64,000 nucleotides of DNA from Magnetospirillum sulfuroxidans (lineage in GTDB: Bacteria > Pseudomonadota > Alphaproteobacteria > Rhodospirillales > Magnetospirillaceae): assembly GCF_018224925.1 (NCBI RefSeq), contig NZ_JAGTUF010000012.1, positions 1 through 64,000 on the forward strand, read 5' to 3'. The position numbers and the translations under genes were made by a program. Shown piece after piece: positions 1 through 6,453 of this stretch (positions are counted from its first letter, which is position 1; every line of letters starts with the position of its first letter). The notes under the pieces were generated by a model. That model did no database searches, had not been told where the DNA came from, and saw only the letters and a list, made by a program, of their open reading frames with translations.

Positions 1-91
1 CCCTCGTCGACGCCGCTGAACGCTTCGGACCGACGGGGAAAGGGGGCGCGAACACGCCTTTTTCCGCACCCTGTTAACGCTCGGCGCTCTA
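1..91. other. left flank of the insertion sequence, no gene seen
   Basis: The first 91 bases hold no convincing reading frame or RNA gene. They are GC-rich sequence ending in the TA dinucleotide (90-91) that is repeated on the far side of the insertion sequence. Any gene that enters from the left ends before or very near the window edge. Confidence 0.4.
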
Positions 92-937
92 GGAGCTGTG
101 GACTCTTAGGGATTCCAGATTTCTGAGAAATGTGATTCAAGACTGCTTTTGGGGAGGCAGTCATGGGTGTGATGGATCGCTTGGTGCTCACCGATGCTCA
201 GTGGGAGCGAATTTCCGGTCTGATCATCGGTCGGCCTGACCAGAAAGGTTCGACGGGGCGCGACAATCGAATGTTTCTCGAAGGCGTGCTTTGGATCGTG
301 CGAACGGGGTCGCCTTGGCGGGACCTGCCCGAAGTCTTTGGCGATTGGAACAGCGTCTTCCGCCGTTTCAGCCGATGGAGCCAGAAGAAGGTCTGGTGGC
401 GGATCTTCGAGGCAATGTCTGAGGACCCCGACTTCGAATACTTGATCGTCGATTCCACCGTCGTTCGCGCCCACCAGCACGCCAGTGGCGCAAAAGGGGG
501 CCTCAAAATCAGGCCATTGGCCGGTCACGCGGCGGTCTGAGCACAAAAATCCATATGACGGTTCGCGGACTGGGATGCCCTGTGCGCTTCACGCTCACAG
601 CGGGCCAAATGGGCGATGCGCCTCAGGCTGGGCCCTTGATTGAAGATCTTCCCGCCGAGATCGTCATGGCCGATACGGCCTATGACGCCGACCACTTCCG
701 CCAAGTGATCGCTGACAAAGGCGCACTCGCGGTCATCCCAAACAATCCGTCGCGCGCCTGCAAACACCCACTCGATAAGCACCTTTACGCCCAGCGGCAC
801 CTCGTCGAATGCTGCTTCAGCAAGCTCAAACAGTTCCGGCGCGTCGCAACGCGATATGAAAAAACTGCCAGAAACTACCGTGCCGTTGTCACCATCGCCG
901 CCACCATCCTATGGATGCGCTAAGTGTCCACAGCTCC
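92..937 (+). mobile_element. complete IS5-family insertion sequence (IS427-like)
   Basis: The 846-bp element is bounded by 17-bp terminal inverted repeats: the left end reads GGAGCTGTGGACTCTTA (92-108), and the complement of the right end (921-937) differs at one position. A TA dinucleotide flanks both ends (90-91 and 938-939), consistent with the short TA-type target duplication of this group. It holds one transposase gene split over two frames, as is usual for the IS427 subgroup. Both ends are intact, so it may be active. It lies between genes, and no interrupted gene is evident. Confidence 0.85.
163..923 (+). CDS. IS5-family transposase made by -1 frameshift
   Basis: This is the DDE transposase that cuts and joins the ends of the surrounding insertion sequence. 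The first frame (163-540, 125 codons) carries the DUF4096-like N-terminal domain and the first catalytic Asp (D97, in LIVDSTVVRAH). The second frame (reading through 555-923) carries the second Asp (VMADTAYDAD) and the Glu (LVECCFSKLKQF). The family's usual sequence between them is found only by moving to the -1 frame near the run AAAAGGGGG at 492-500. The frameshifted product would be about 253 residues, normal for the group. A programmed slip is more likely than decay, because no other stop or loss of a motif is seen. Confidence 0.85.
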
Positions 938-1140
938 TAATACCAAGTCCCCGCGAGTGACACTCATGGGGATTTGGTTCGGCCCAAGGGGCTGCGGAAC
1001 AACCCGGCCGGCGAGTGAGGGTCTGGTGATCAAAACCGATCAGCGAGCGATGAAAACTGCCGGTGCTCCGCCCGCGCCGTGGGAAAATCCAGGCCGATGG
1101 GCAAAAGCGACGTCATATGCGGATCAGCTTCATCAGCCGG
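938..1140. other. IS right flank with a 37-bp palindrome, no gene seen
   Basis: Between the insertion sequence and the next gene no convincing coding sequence is seen. The only structure is an imperfect palindrome at 942-978 (listed separately). A reading frame starting at 924 on the plus strand has no recognisable content and runs over the neighbouring minus-strand gene, so it is not called. Confidence 0.4.
942..978. repeat. 37-bp imperfect palindrome
   Basis: The left arm ACCAAGTCCCCGCGAGTG (942-959) and the complement of the right arm (961-978) agree at 15 of 18 positions around a single central A. It begins five bases after the end of the insertion sequence. As RNA it would form one long hairpin. 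It could be a REP-like element, the remains of another element, or a feature that attracts the insertion sequence. The sequence alone does not decide. Confidence 0.6.
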
Positions 1141-1398
1141 TCAGGGGCTTTCATCCGCCTTCAAGGCGACATCCAGCTCGTGCTGATTGATCGTGAAGAT
1201 TTGTTGGTTGCCGTCTTCCATCCCCACCGCCGGGGTGATCAGCATGGTTGCCAGCCGCCGCCAGGCTGAAAATGACAATCCGTCGATTTCTTCTTCGTCG
1301 ATGATCAGTCGATAGGTCCCCGCCGGCAGGCGCGTATCGATCGAGCGCAGGCTGAACGGCTTGCGGAACGTCACCAGCGTCTCGGTGGTTTTGACCAT
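1141..1398 (-). CDS. conserved small hypothetical protein, 85 residues
   Basis: The function is not recognised. The start at 1398 (MVKTTETLVTFRKPFSL) is chosen over an upstream one because an AGGGGAA ribosome site sits just before it and because the upstream part would run through the cspA terminator. The protein is soluble and mixed alpha/beta, with a central acidic stretch (LIIDEEEIDGLSF), no signal peptide and no cysteines. It follows cspA in the same direction but lies behind that gene's terminator, so it is probably transcribed separately or by readthrough. Composition matches the neighbours. Confidence 0.6.
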   Translation of the reverse strand: MVKTTETLVTFRKPFSLRSIDTRLPAGTYRLIIDEEEIDGLSFSAWRRLATMLITPAVGMEDGNQQIFTINQHELDVALKADESP

Positions 1399-1411
1399 GG
1401 TCGAGATTCCC

Positions 1412-1459
1412 CTGCCGAAAAACAAATGCCCCGCGGCCTGGTTAGGCCGGCGGGGCATT
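1412..1459 (-). terminator. rho-independent terminator of cspA
   Basis: On the minus strand a GC-rich stem of about 15 bp (AATGCCCCGCCGGCCT pairing across a 4-base loop, one mismatch) is followed by a T-rich run (ATTTGTTTTTC). It lies about 40 bases after the cspA stop codon. Confidence 0.8.
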
Positions 1460-1496
1460 CGTTCAAACTTGAAAGCTTAAGCGTCTTGCGACGCTA

Positions 1497-1709
1497 TTAG
1501 CCAACCAGCTTGAGATTGTCGGCGGACAACTTGCCGCTGCGACGATCAGCGACGAGCTCGTAGCCCACCTTCTGACCTTCGCGCAGATCACCGATGCCCG
1601 AGCGTTCGACGGCGCTGATATGAACGAACGCGTCATTGCTGCCGTCGTCCGGAGCGATAAAACCAAAGCCCTTTTGGGCATTAAACCACTTAACGGTTCC
1701 CGTAGCCAT
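1497..1709 (-). CDS. cspA: cold shock protein, CspA family
   Basis: This 70-residue cold-shock-domain protein binds single-stranded nucleic acid and acts as an RNA chaperone in the cytoplasm. The full domain is present, with RNP1 (KGFGFI, residues 13-18) and RNP2 (AFVHI, 27-31) and the opening TGTVKWFN. Length is standard for the family. The start at 1709 is fixed by homology; the longer open frame upstream is untranslated leader. A promoter lies about 80-105 bases upstream, giving a leader of roughly 70 bases, and a strong terminator follows. Whether it is cold-induced or a constitutive paralogue cannot be told. Confidence 0.95.
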   Translation of the reverse strand: MATGTVKWFNAQKGFGFIAPDDGSNDAFVHISAVERSGIGDLREGQKVGYELVADRRSGKLSADNLKLVG

Positions 1710-1785
1710 GGGAAGACCCTTTACAAACAGGTGTAGGCTGCCAACCGAAGCCGGCATTCGAAGTTGTAATTTTGTGGAAGATTTT

Positions 1786-1814
1786 TTTAGAGTGATGCCG
1801 GCGAACCGACACAA
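1786..1814 (-). promoter_or_regulatory. putative cspA promoter
   Basis: On the minus strand TTGTGT (1814-1809) and TCTAAA (1791-1786) are separated by 17 bases, each matching four of six consensus bases. An 8-bp inverted repeat (1750-1757 with 1795-1802) overlaps the spacer and the expected leader. This is inferred from sequence only. Confidence 0.45.
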
Positions 1815-1964
1815 GACCAAATAGTTCTGGCCATCAAATTACTGGAACACCATGCACCCGATCGTTCAATAAAGCAAGATTAAAGCGGGCTGGCTGCGAA
1901 AGACCCGACAGAATCAGTGAATCCCGCCCGCTTCGAACCCATTGGCTTGCTCGGAAATAATCGC

Positions 1965-2240
1965 ATGAATCCTGGGCTACGCGTCGATAAATGGCTGTTT
2001 TTCACCCGCCTGTTCAAGACACGCGGCCAGGCCGTCGCTTTGATCGAGGCGGGCGCGGTCTGGCTGAACGGCCGTCCTGTCGCCAAGCCGGCGCAAGTGG
2101 TCAAAATCGGCGATGCACTGATCTTTCCCACCGGCAAGCGTCTGCGCCGGGTCACCGTGCTGGCCCTTGGCTTGCGGCGCGGACCGGCGCCGGAGGCTCA
2201 AGGACTTTACCGGGACGAACAACCGCCAAGGCCGGATTAA
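1965..2240 (+). CDS. hslR: S4-domain RNA-binding protein, Hsp15 (HslR) family
   Basis: HslR binds the 50S subunit with a stalled nascent chain and helps recycle it. The S4 domain fills residues 5-60 (LRVDKWLFFTRLFKTRGQA, then a VWLNGRPVAK turn), followed by a basic tail. With the ATG at 1965 the protein has 91 residues. A GTG at 1917 in the same frame would add 16 residues, and neither start has a clear ribosome site. The stop codon lies in the loop of a perfect hairpin shared with the convergent paaY. Confidence 0.85.
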   Translation: MNPGLRVDKWLFFTRLFKTRGQAVALIEAGAVWLNGRPVAKPAQVVKIGDALIFPTGKRLRRVTVLALGLRRGPAPEAQGLYRDEQPPRPD

Positions 2241-2254
2241 TCAGCCGGCCTTGG
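2226..2254. terminator. bidirectional hairpin between hslR and paaY
   Basis: A perfect 10-bp stem, CCAAGGCCGG (2226-2235) with CCGGCCTTGG (2245-2254), closes a 9-base loop that holds the TAA of hslR (2238-2240) and the complement of the TGA of paaY (2241-2243). No T-run follows on either side, so a classical intrinsic terminator is not certain. Confidence 0.6.
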
Positions 2255-2849
2255 TCACATGCAACGGCGCCACGGTGCCGGCATCGACGGTGCCGCGATT
2301 GGCTTCGGGCTCACTCAGCGGCGCACAAGCCTGCATGGTGGTCAGGCTGCGTGCGGCCAAGCGCTGGTATTCGGCGGTGCCAGCCGATTTCCAGGTGATT
2401 TCCTCGTCTTTCAAATCACGCATCACCTTGGCCGGGGTGCCGGCGATCAGCGAGCGCGCCGGCAAGATCGCCCCAGCCTTGACGAAGGATTGGGCGGCGA
2501 CGATGGAGTTTTCACCCACCACCGCGCCATCCATCACCACGCTGTTCATGCCGACCAGGGCATTCTTGCCGATGACGCAGCCATGCAAGATGGCCCCGTG
2601 GCCGATATGGCCATCTTCCTCGATCACGGCGTCCTGGCCGGGAAAGGCATGCATGACGCAGCAATCTTGCACGTTGGCGCCATCGGCAATGCGGATCGCG
2701 CCGAAATCACCGCGCAAACTGGCCAGCGGCCCGATATAGCAGCGGGCGCCGACAATGACGTCGCCAATCAGCACGGCGGTGGGGTGAACGAAGGCGGTGG
2801 GGTGAACCACCGGAATAATTCCGTCGATGGCGTAAACGGTGGGCCGCAT
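2241..2849 (-). CDS. paaY: PaaY, gamma-carbonic-anhydrase-like thioesterase
   Basis: PaaY is a left-handed beta-helix hexapeptide-repeat protein that removes inhibitory CoA esters formed when the phenylacetate pathway stalls. The hexapeptide repeats run from about residue 18 to 150 ([20 protein letters not shown] and following), with metal-ligand histidines in [18 protein letters not shown] and ILHGCVIG. Length is 202 residues, typical for PaaY. The start at 2849 has a GGAAAGGA site upstream; the longer open frame runs through a palindrome. It follows paaN on the same strand after 81 bases. A plain gamma-class carbonic anhydrase is the main alternative, but the paa context favours PaaY. Confidence 0.85.
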   Translation of the reverse strand: MRPTVYAIDGIIPVVHPTAFVHPTAVLIGDVIVGARCYIGPLASLRGDFGAIRIADGANVQDCCVMHAFPGQDAVIEEDGHIGHGAILHGCVIGKNALVGMNSVVMDGAVVGENSIVAAQSFVKAGAILPARSLIAGTPAKVMRDLKDEEITWKSAGTAEYQRLAARSLTTMQACAPLSEPEANRGTVDAGTVAPLHVTKAG

Positions 2850-2884
2850 GGACCAATCCTTTCCGAGGACACGAAAGTGGAACG

Positions 2885-2918
2885 GGGATGAACACGGATT
2901 TTCATCGGTGTTCATCCC
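2885..2918. repeat. intergenic palindrome between paaN and paaY
   Basis: Perfect 11-bp arms GGGATGAACAC (2885-2895) and GTGTTCATCCC (2908-2918) enclose a 12-base loop. There is no T-run, and it sits within the paaN-paaY intercistronic gap. It resembles short dispersed palindromic (REP-like) elements and could also act as an mRNA stabiliser or processing site. Confidence 0.6.
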
Positions 2919-2930
2919 TGTCGGTGATCC

Positions 2931-4598
2931 TTACGCCGAATGGCGGCGCACCTGCACGACGCGGAAACGTTCGGCGACAAAGGCCGAATCGCACAGCGCC
3001 GCATTGGCGGCGGGGTTGGCGCCGGTGCCGTGATAATCCGAGAATGCCGCCGACTGGTTGACGAAAACGCCGCCATCCAGGTTTTCCGACAAGGCGACGC
3101 CCGCATCGATGCACAGATCCTCTGCCGCCGCCAGGAAAGCCGGATCGGTGGAATAGACGCCCGCGGTCAGCGCCCCATGTTCCTTGGCGCTGCGGGTGGC
3201 CTGCTCAATCGCCGACCGCCCCGATTCGGCGGCGATGACAAACGAGATGGGGCCAAACAATTCCTTGGTGAACACCGCCGCGTCCTTGGCCTCGACCGCC
3301 AGGATCAAGGGCGTGCGCACGCGGGCGTTGGCAAAGGCCGGGTGCGTGATCGACCGGCTTTCCAACAAGACCTTCCCCAAGGACCGAGCCTGCTCGAGAC
3401 GATCACAGGTGGCTTGCGCCTGCACCGCGCCCAACACCTCGACGGCGCGTTCGGGATCGGCATTGAACTTGCCCACCGCTCCGGCGATGGCCGCGGCCAC
3501 CTCGTCAAAGCTGAGATGGCCGTCGCCGGCCTTGATGCCGGCCTTGGGCACAAAGATATTTTGCGGCGTCGTGCACATCTGGCCGGAATACAGCGACAGC
3601 GAGAATGCCAGATTGCGGGTCACCGCCTTGATGTCGGCCACCGATTCGATGACGATGAAGTTGATTCCGGCCTTTTCCGCATAGGTGCGGGCTTGGCGGG
3701 CATTGGCTTCCAGCCAGGAACCAAAAGCCGAAGAACCGGTGAAATCGATGATCTTGACCTCGGGGCGCAGGGCCAGTTCCTTGGTCAGCGGCGCTTCGGC
3801 GCTATCCGTGGCCAACAGCACCACGTCTTCGGGCAGGCCGGCTTCGGCCAGCACGTCGCGGGCGATTTCCGCCGTGATGGCCAAGGGCAAAATGGCGCCG
3901 GGATGCGGCTTGAGCACGACAGCATTGCCGGTAACCAGGCTGGCGAACAGGCCGGGATAGCCGTTCCAGGTGGGGAAGGTCGAACAGCCGACCATCAACG
4001 CCACCCCTTGACCGACGATGTGATAATCCTTGTCCATGCGCAACGGATCGGCCTTGCCCTGGGGCTTTTGCCAATGGCTGTGCGCCGGCACCTCGGCCAT
4101 GGCGCGATAGCCATAGGCCACGGCTTCCAGACCGCGATCCTGGGCATGGGGGCCACCGGCCTGAAAGGCCATGACGAAGGCTTGACCGGTGGTGTGCTGG
4201 ACCGCGTGGGCGATCTCGAACGAGCGACGATTGAGACGATGCAGGATTTCCAGGCACACCCCGGCCCGCGCCTGGGGGCCGGCCTTGCGCCAAGCCGGCA
4301 AGGCGGCCTGGGCCGCCTGCATCAGCCCGTCGATATCCGGGCTGGGATAGGTGATGCCCAGGGCAAAGCCGAAAGGCGACATTTCCGCCCCGATCATCGC
4401 CTTGGTTGCCGGCTGATTAAGACCAAAGGGCTTGTCCAAGCGGGCCTTGAAGGCCGCTTCGCCATCGACGGCGGCGGTTTCGCCATAAAGGCGACCGCTG
4501 GGCGCTTCTGGGTAAGCCGACCAGAAACCACGGGTGGCGATGGCGTCCAACGCGCCTTTCAGCGTCGCTTCGTGTTTGGCAAAGAAATCCTGGCTCAT
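2931..4598 (-). CDS. paaN: PaaN-type aldehyde dehydrogenase of phenylacetate degradation
   Basis: This 555-residue enzyme belongs to the aldehyde dehydrogenase superfamily, phenylacetate-degradation PaaN branch. It should oxidise the semialdehyde formed after ring opening of oxepin-CoA, with NAD(P)+. The Rossmann and catalytic parts are visible: VTGNAVVLKPHPG (about 223-235), FTGSS (286-290) and the nucleophile Cys342 in LYSGQMCTTP. It ends without the MaoC-like hydratase domain of E. coli PaaZ, so ring hydrolysis must be done by a separate protein. It is divergent from paaF across a 278-bp gap and followed by paaY. Confidence 0.9.
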   Translation of the reverse strand: MSQDFFAKHEATLKGALDAIATRGFWSAYPEAPSGRLYGETAAVDGEAAFKARLDKPFGLNQPATKAMIGAEMSPFGFALGITYPSPDIDGLMQAAQAALPAWRKAGPQARAGVCLEILHRLNRRSFEIAHAVQHTTGQAFVMAFQAGGPHAQDRGLEAVAYGYRAMAEVPAHSHWQKPQGKADPLRMDKDYHIVGQGVALMVGCSTFPTWNGYPGLFASLVTGNAVVLKPHPGAILPLAITAEIARDVLAEAGLPEDVVLLATDSAEAPLTKELALRPEVKIIDFTGSSAFGSWLEANARQARTYAEKAGINFIVIESVADIKAVTRNLAFSLSLYSGQMCTTPQNIFVPKAGIKAGDGHLSFDEVAAAIAGAVGKFNADPERAVEVLGAVQAQATCDRLEQARSLGKVLLESRSITHPAFANARVRTPLILAVEAKDAAVFTKELFGPISFVIAAESGRSAIEQATRSAKEHGALTAGVYSTDPAFLAAAEDLCIDAGVALSENLDGGVFVNQSAAFSDYHGTGANPAANAALCDSAFVAERFRVVQVRRHSA

Positions 4599-4876
4599 GT
4601 TTTTCCGTCCCTGAATTCAATGTTTTTTTGCCTTGAAAGCCCGATGGCCTCCATGGCGCTTGATTTTTGATACCAGATTTGGAGAATGAAGTCCAATTTT
4701 GTATCTCTTCCAAATCTTGAAAGCCGGCCAAGCCCCTTTGGTACTTGGCGTATTTTTCAGGCAGGCGGCAAGGGCAAGGGGCCACAAAGGTCTCGGAATA
4801 TAACTCAATAATACCTTTGCAATGGCGATATATCGTATCGCTTTTGCCCAGGCAGGGACAGGAAGGCGACCAGCCT
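4599..4876. promoter_or_regulatory. paaN-paaF divergent control region
   Basis: This 278-bp gap is AT-richer than its surroundings and holds no gene. It has a long-armed inverted repeat, AGATTTGG (4675-4682) and CCAAATCT (4710-4717). A direct repeat, CTTGAAAGCC, occurs at 4632-4641 and 4716-4725. A 17-bp operator-like palindrome lies near paaF (listed separately). Promoters for both arms of the paa cluster must lie here, but I could not pick them out with confidence. Confidence 0.6.
4825..4841. promoter_or_regulatory. candidate operator upstream of paaF
   Basis: GCGATA and TATCGC flank a 5-base centre, giving a 17-bp inverted repeat whose right edge lies 35 bases before the paaF start. The size and symmetry fit a TetR- or GntR-type dimer site, such as phenylacetyl-CoA-responsive PaaR or PaaX. 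No regulator gene is present in the window. Confidence 0.45.
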
Positions 4877-5656
4877 ATGAGCGAGTTTTCGGACATCCGG
4901 GCCGAAAGGGTAAGCGCGCATGTATTGCGAATCACCCTCAACCGCCCGCAATTGCGTAACGCTTTGCGGACCCAGACATTGGCGGAAATCGCCACTGCGC
5001 TGGAAACAGCCGAGGCGGATTCCACCTTGCGCGTCGTCGTGCTGACCGGCGGACCGACGGTTTTCGCCGCCGGGGCCGATATTGGCGAATTGGCCGCCCA
5101 TGACGCCGTCAGCATTCAAACCGATTCCCGCCCCAAACACTGGGCGGTTCTCCGCCGCTTCGCCAAGCCGATCGTCGCCGCCGTCAATGGCTTTTGCCTG
5201 GGCGGCGGCTGTGAACTGGCCATGCATGCCGACATCATCGTCGCCGGCGAGGATGCCAAATTCGGCCAGCCGGAAATCAATCTGGGCATCATCCCCGGCG
5301 CCGGCGGCACCCAACGCCTGACCTGGGCGGTGGGCAAGGCGCTGGCCATGCGCATGGTGCTGACCGGCGAAATGATTGACGCCCGCACCGCCGTCGCCCA
5401 TGGGCTGGCAACCGAAATCTGTCATCCCGAGTTGACGCTGGAGCGTGCCCAGGCCATCGCCGAAATTATCGCCGCCAAACCGCCGCTGGCGGTGCGGGCC
5501 GCCAAGGAAGCGGTGCTGAAAAGCTTCGAGGCCGGGCTTGAGGCGGGTCTTGCCCATGAACGCAAATGTTTCAGCGCCCTGTTCGCCACCGCTGACTTCC
5601 GCGAGGGCGTCGCCGCCTTTCGCGACAAGCGCCGCGCTCAATTCCAAGGATTATAA
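4877..5656 (+). CDS. paaF: PaaF, 2,3-dehydroadipyl-CoA hydratase
   Basis: A 259-residue crotonase-fold enoyl-CoA hydratase that adds water to 2,3-dehydroadipyl-CoA to give 3-hydroxyadipyl-CoA. The oxyanion-hole segment is FAAGADI, and both catalytic glutamates of the family are present: Glu113 (GGGCELAMHAD) and Glu133 (GQPEINLG). The start at 4877 has AGGAAGG just upstream; the longer open frame covers the regulatory region and is not used. It is the first gene of the rightward paa operon and is followed four bases later by paaG. A generic enoyl-CoA hydratase is possible, but the operon makes PaaF the best call. Confidence 0.9.
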   Translation: MSEFSDIRAERVSAHVLRITLNRPQLRNALRTQTLAEIATALETAEADSTLRVVVLTGGPTVFAAGADIGELAAHDAVSIQTDSRPKHWAVLRRFAKPIVAAVNGFCLGGGCELAMHADIIVAGEDAKFGQPEINLGIIPGAGGTQRLTWAVGKALAMRMVLTGEMIDARTAVAHGLATEICHPELTLERAQAIAEIIAAKPPLAVRAAKEAVLKSFEAGLEAGLAHERKCFSALFATADFREGVAAFRDKRRAQFQGL

Positions 5657-5660
5657 CGCC

Positions 5661-6452
5661 ATGAACGACACCATCTTGTTCGCCATCACCAACGGCGTCG
5701 CCACCTTGACGCTCAACCGTCCCGACCGGCTGAACAGCTTCAATACCGACATGCATGCCGAACTCAAGCAGGCTTTGAAGCAGGTGCAAGACCCGGCCCA
5801 GGGTGTGCGCTGCCTGCTGATCACCGGGGCCGGTCGCGGCTTTTGCGCCGGCCAGGACCTGTCCGACCGTGCCGTCGCCCCCGGCAGCGAAGCTCCCGAT
5901 CTGGGCGAATCCATCGAGCAACGCTATAACCCGCTGATCCGCACCTTGCGCGCGCTGGACATGCCGGTGATCTGCGCGGTCAACGGCGTCGCCGCCGGCG
6001 CGGGCGCCAATCTGGCCTTTGCCTGCGACATTGTTTTGGCCGCCCGTTCGGCCAGTTTCATTCAGGCCTTTTGCAAAATCGGGCTGGTCCCTGATTCCGG
6101 CGGCACCTGGACCTTGCCGCGTCTGGTCGGCCAGGCCCGCGCCACCGCCTTGGCCATGCTGGGCGATAAGGTCAGCGCCGAACAGGCCGAAGCCTGGGGC
6201 ATGATCTGGAAATGCGTCGATGACGACCAATTGGCGGCGGAAGCCGGCAAATTGGCCAGCCATCTGGCCAACCAGCCGACCAAGGGACTGGCGTTGATCA
6301 AGCGGGCCCTGGCCGCCAGCTCCACCAACACGCTGGACCAGCAATTGGATCTGGAACGCGATCTGCAACGTCTGGCCGGTCGCACCCGGGATTACCAGGA
6401 AGGTGTCGCCGCCTTCATGGCCAAGCGTCTTCCCGATTTTCAGGGGATGTGA
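5661..6452 (+). CDS. paaG: PaaG, epoxyphenylacetyl-CoA isomerase
   Basis: A 263-residue crotonase-fold isomerase that turns the ring-1,2-epoxide of phenylacetyl-CoA into the seven-membered oxepin-CoA. Visible features are GRGFCAGQDLSDR (about 59-70), the NGVAAGAGANLAFACD helix, and Asp145 in GLVPDSGG where hydratases carry Glu. That change separates PaaG from PaaF. Its substrate comes from the PaaABCDE epoxidase, which is not in this window. It lies between paaF (4-base gap) and paaH (1-base gap). Confidence 0.92.
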   Translation: MNDTILFAITNGVATLTLNRPDRLNSFNTDMHAELKQALKQVQDPAQGVRCLLITGAGRGFCAGQDLSDRAVAPGSEAPDLGESIEQRYNPLIRTLRALDMPVICAVNGVAAGAGANLAFACDIVLAARSASFIQAFCKIGLVPDSGGTWTLPRLVGQARATALAMLGDKVSAEQAEAWGMIWKCVDDDQLAAEAGKLASHLANQPTKGLALIKRALAASSTNTLDQQLDLERDLQRLAGRTRDYQEGVAAFMAKRLPDFQGM

Positions 6453-6453
6453 G

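Noticed and set aside
924-1190. 88-codon plus-strand frame after the insertion sequence
   Set aside because: No recognisable content, crosses the 37-bp palindrome, and overlaps the end of a better-supported minus-strand gene.
2940-4670. 576-codon plus-strand frame opposite paaN
   Set aside because: It is the mirror of paaN in high-GC sequence, rich in Gly, Arg and His with no domain; paaN has all aldehyde dehydrogenase motifs.
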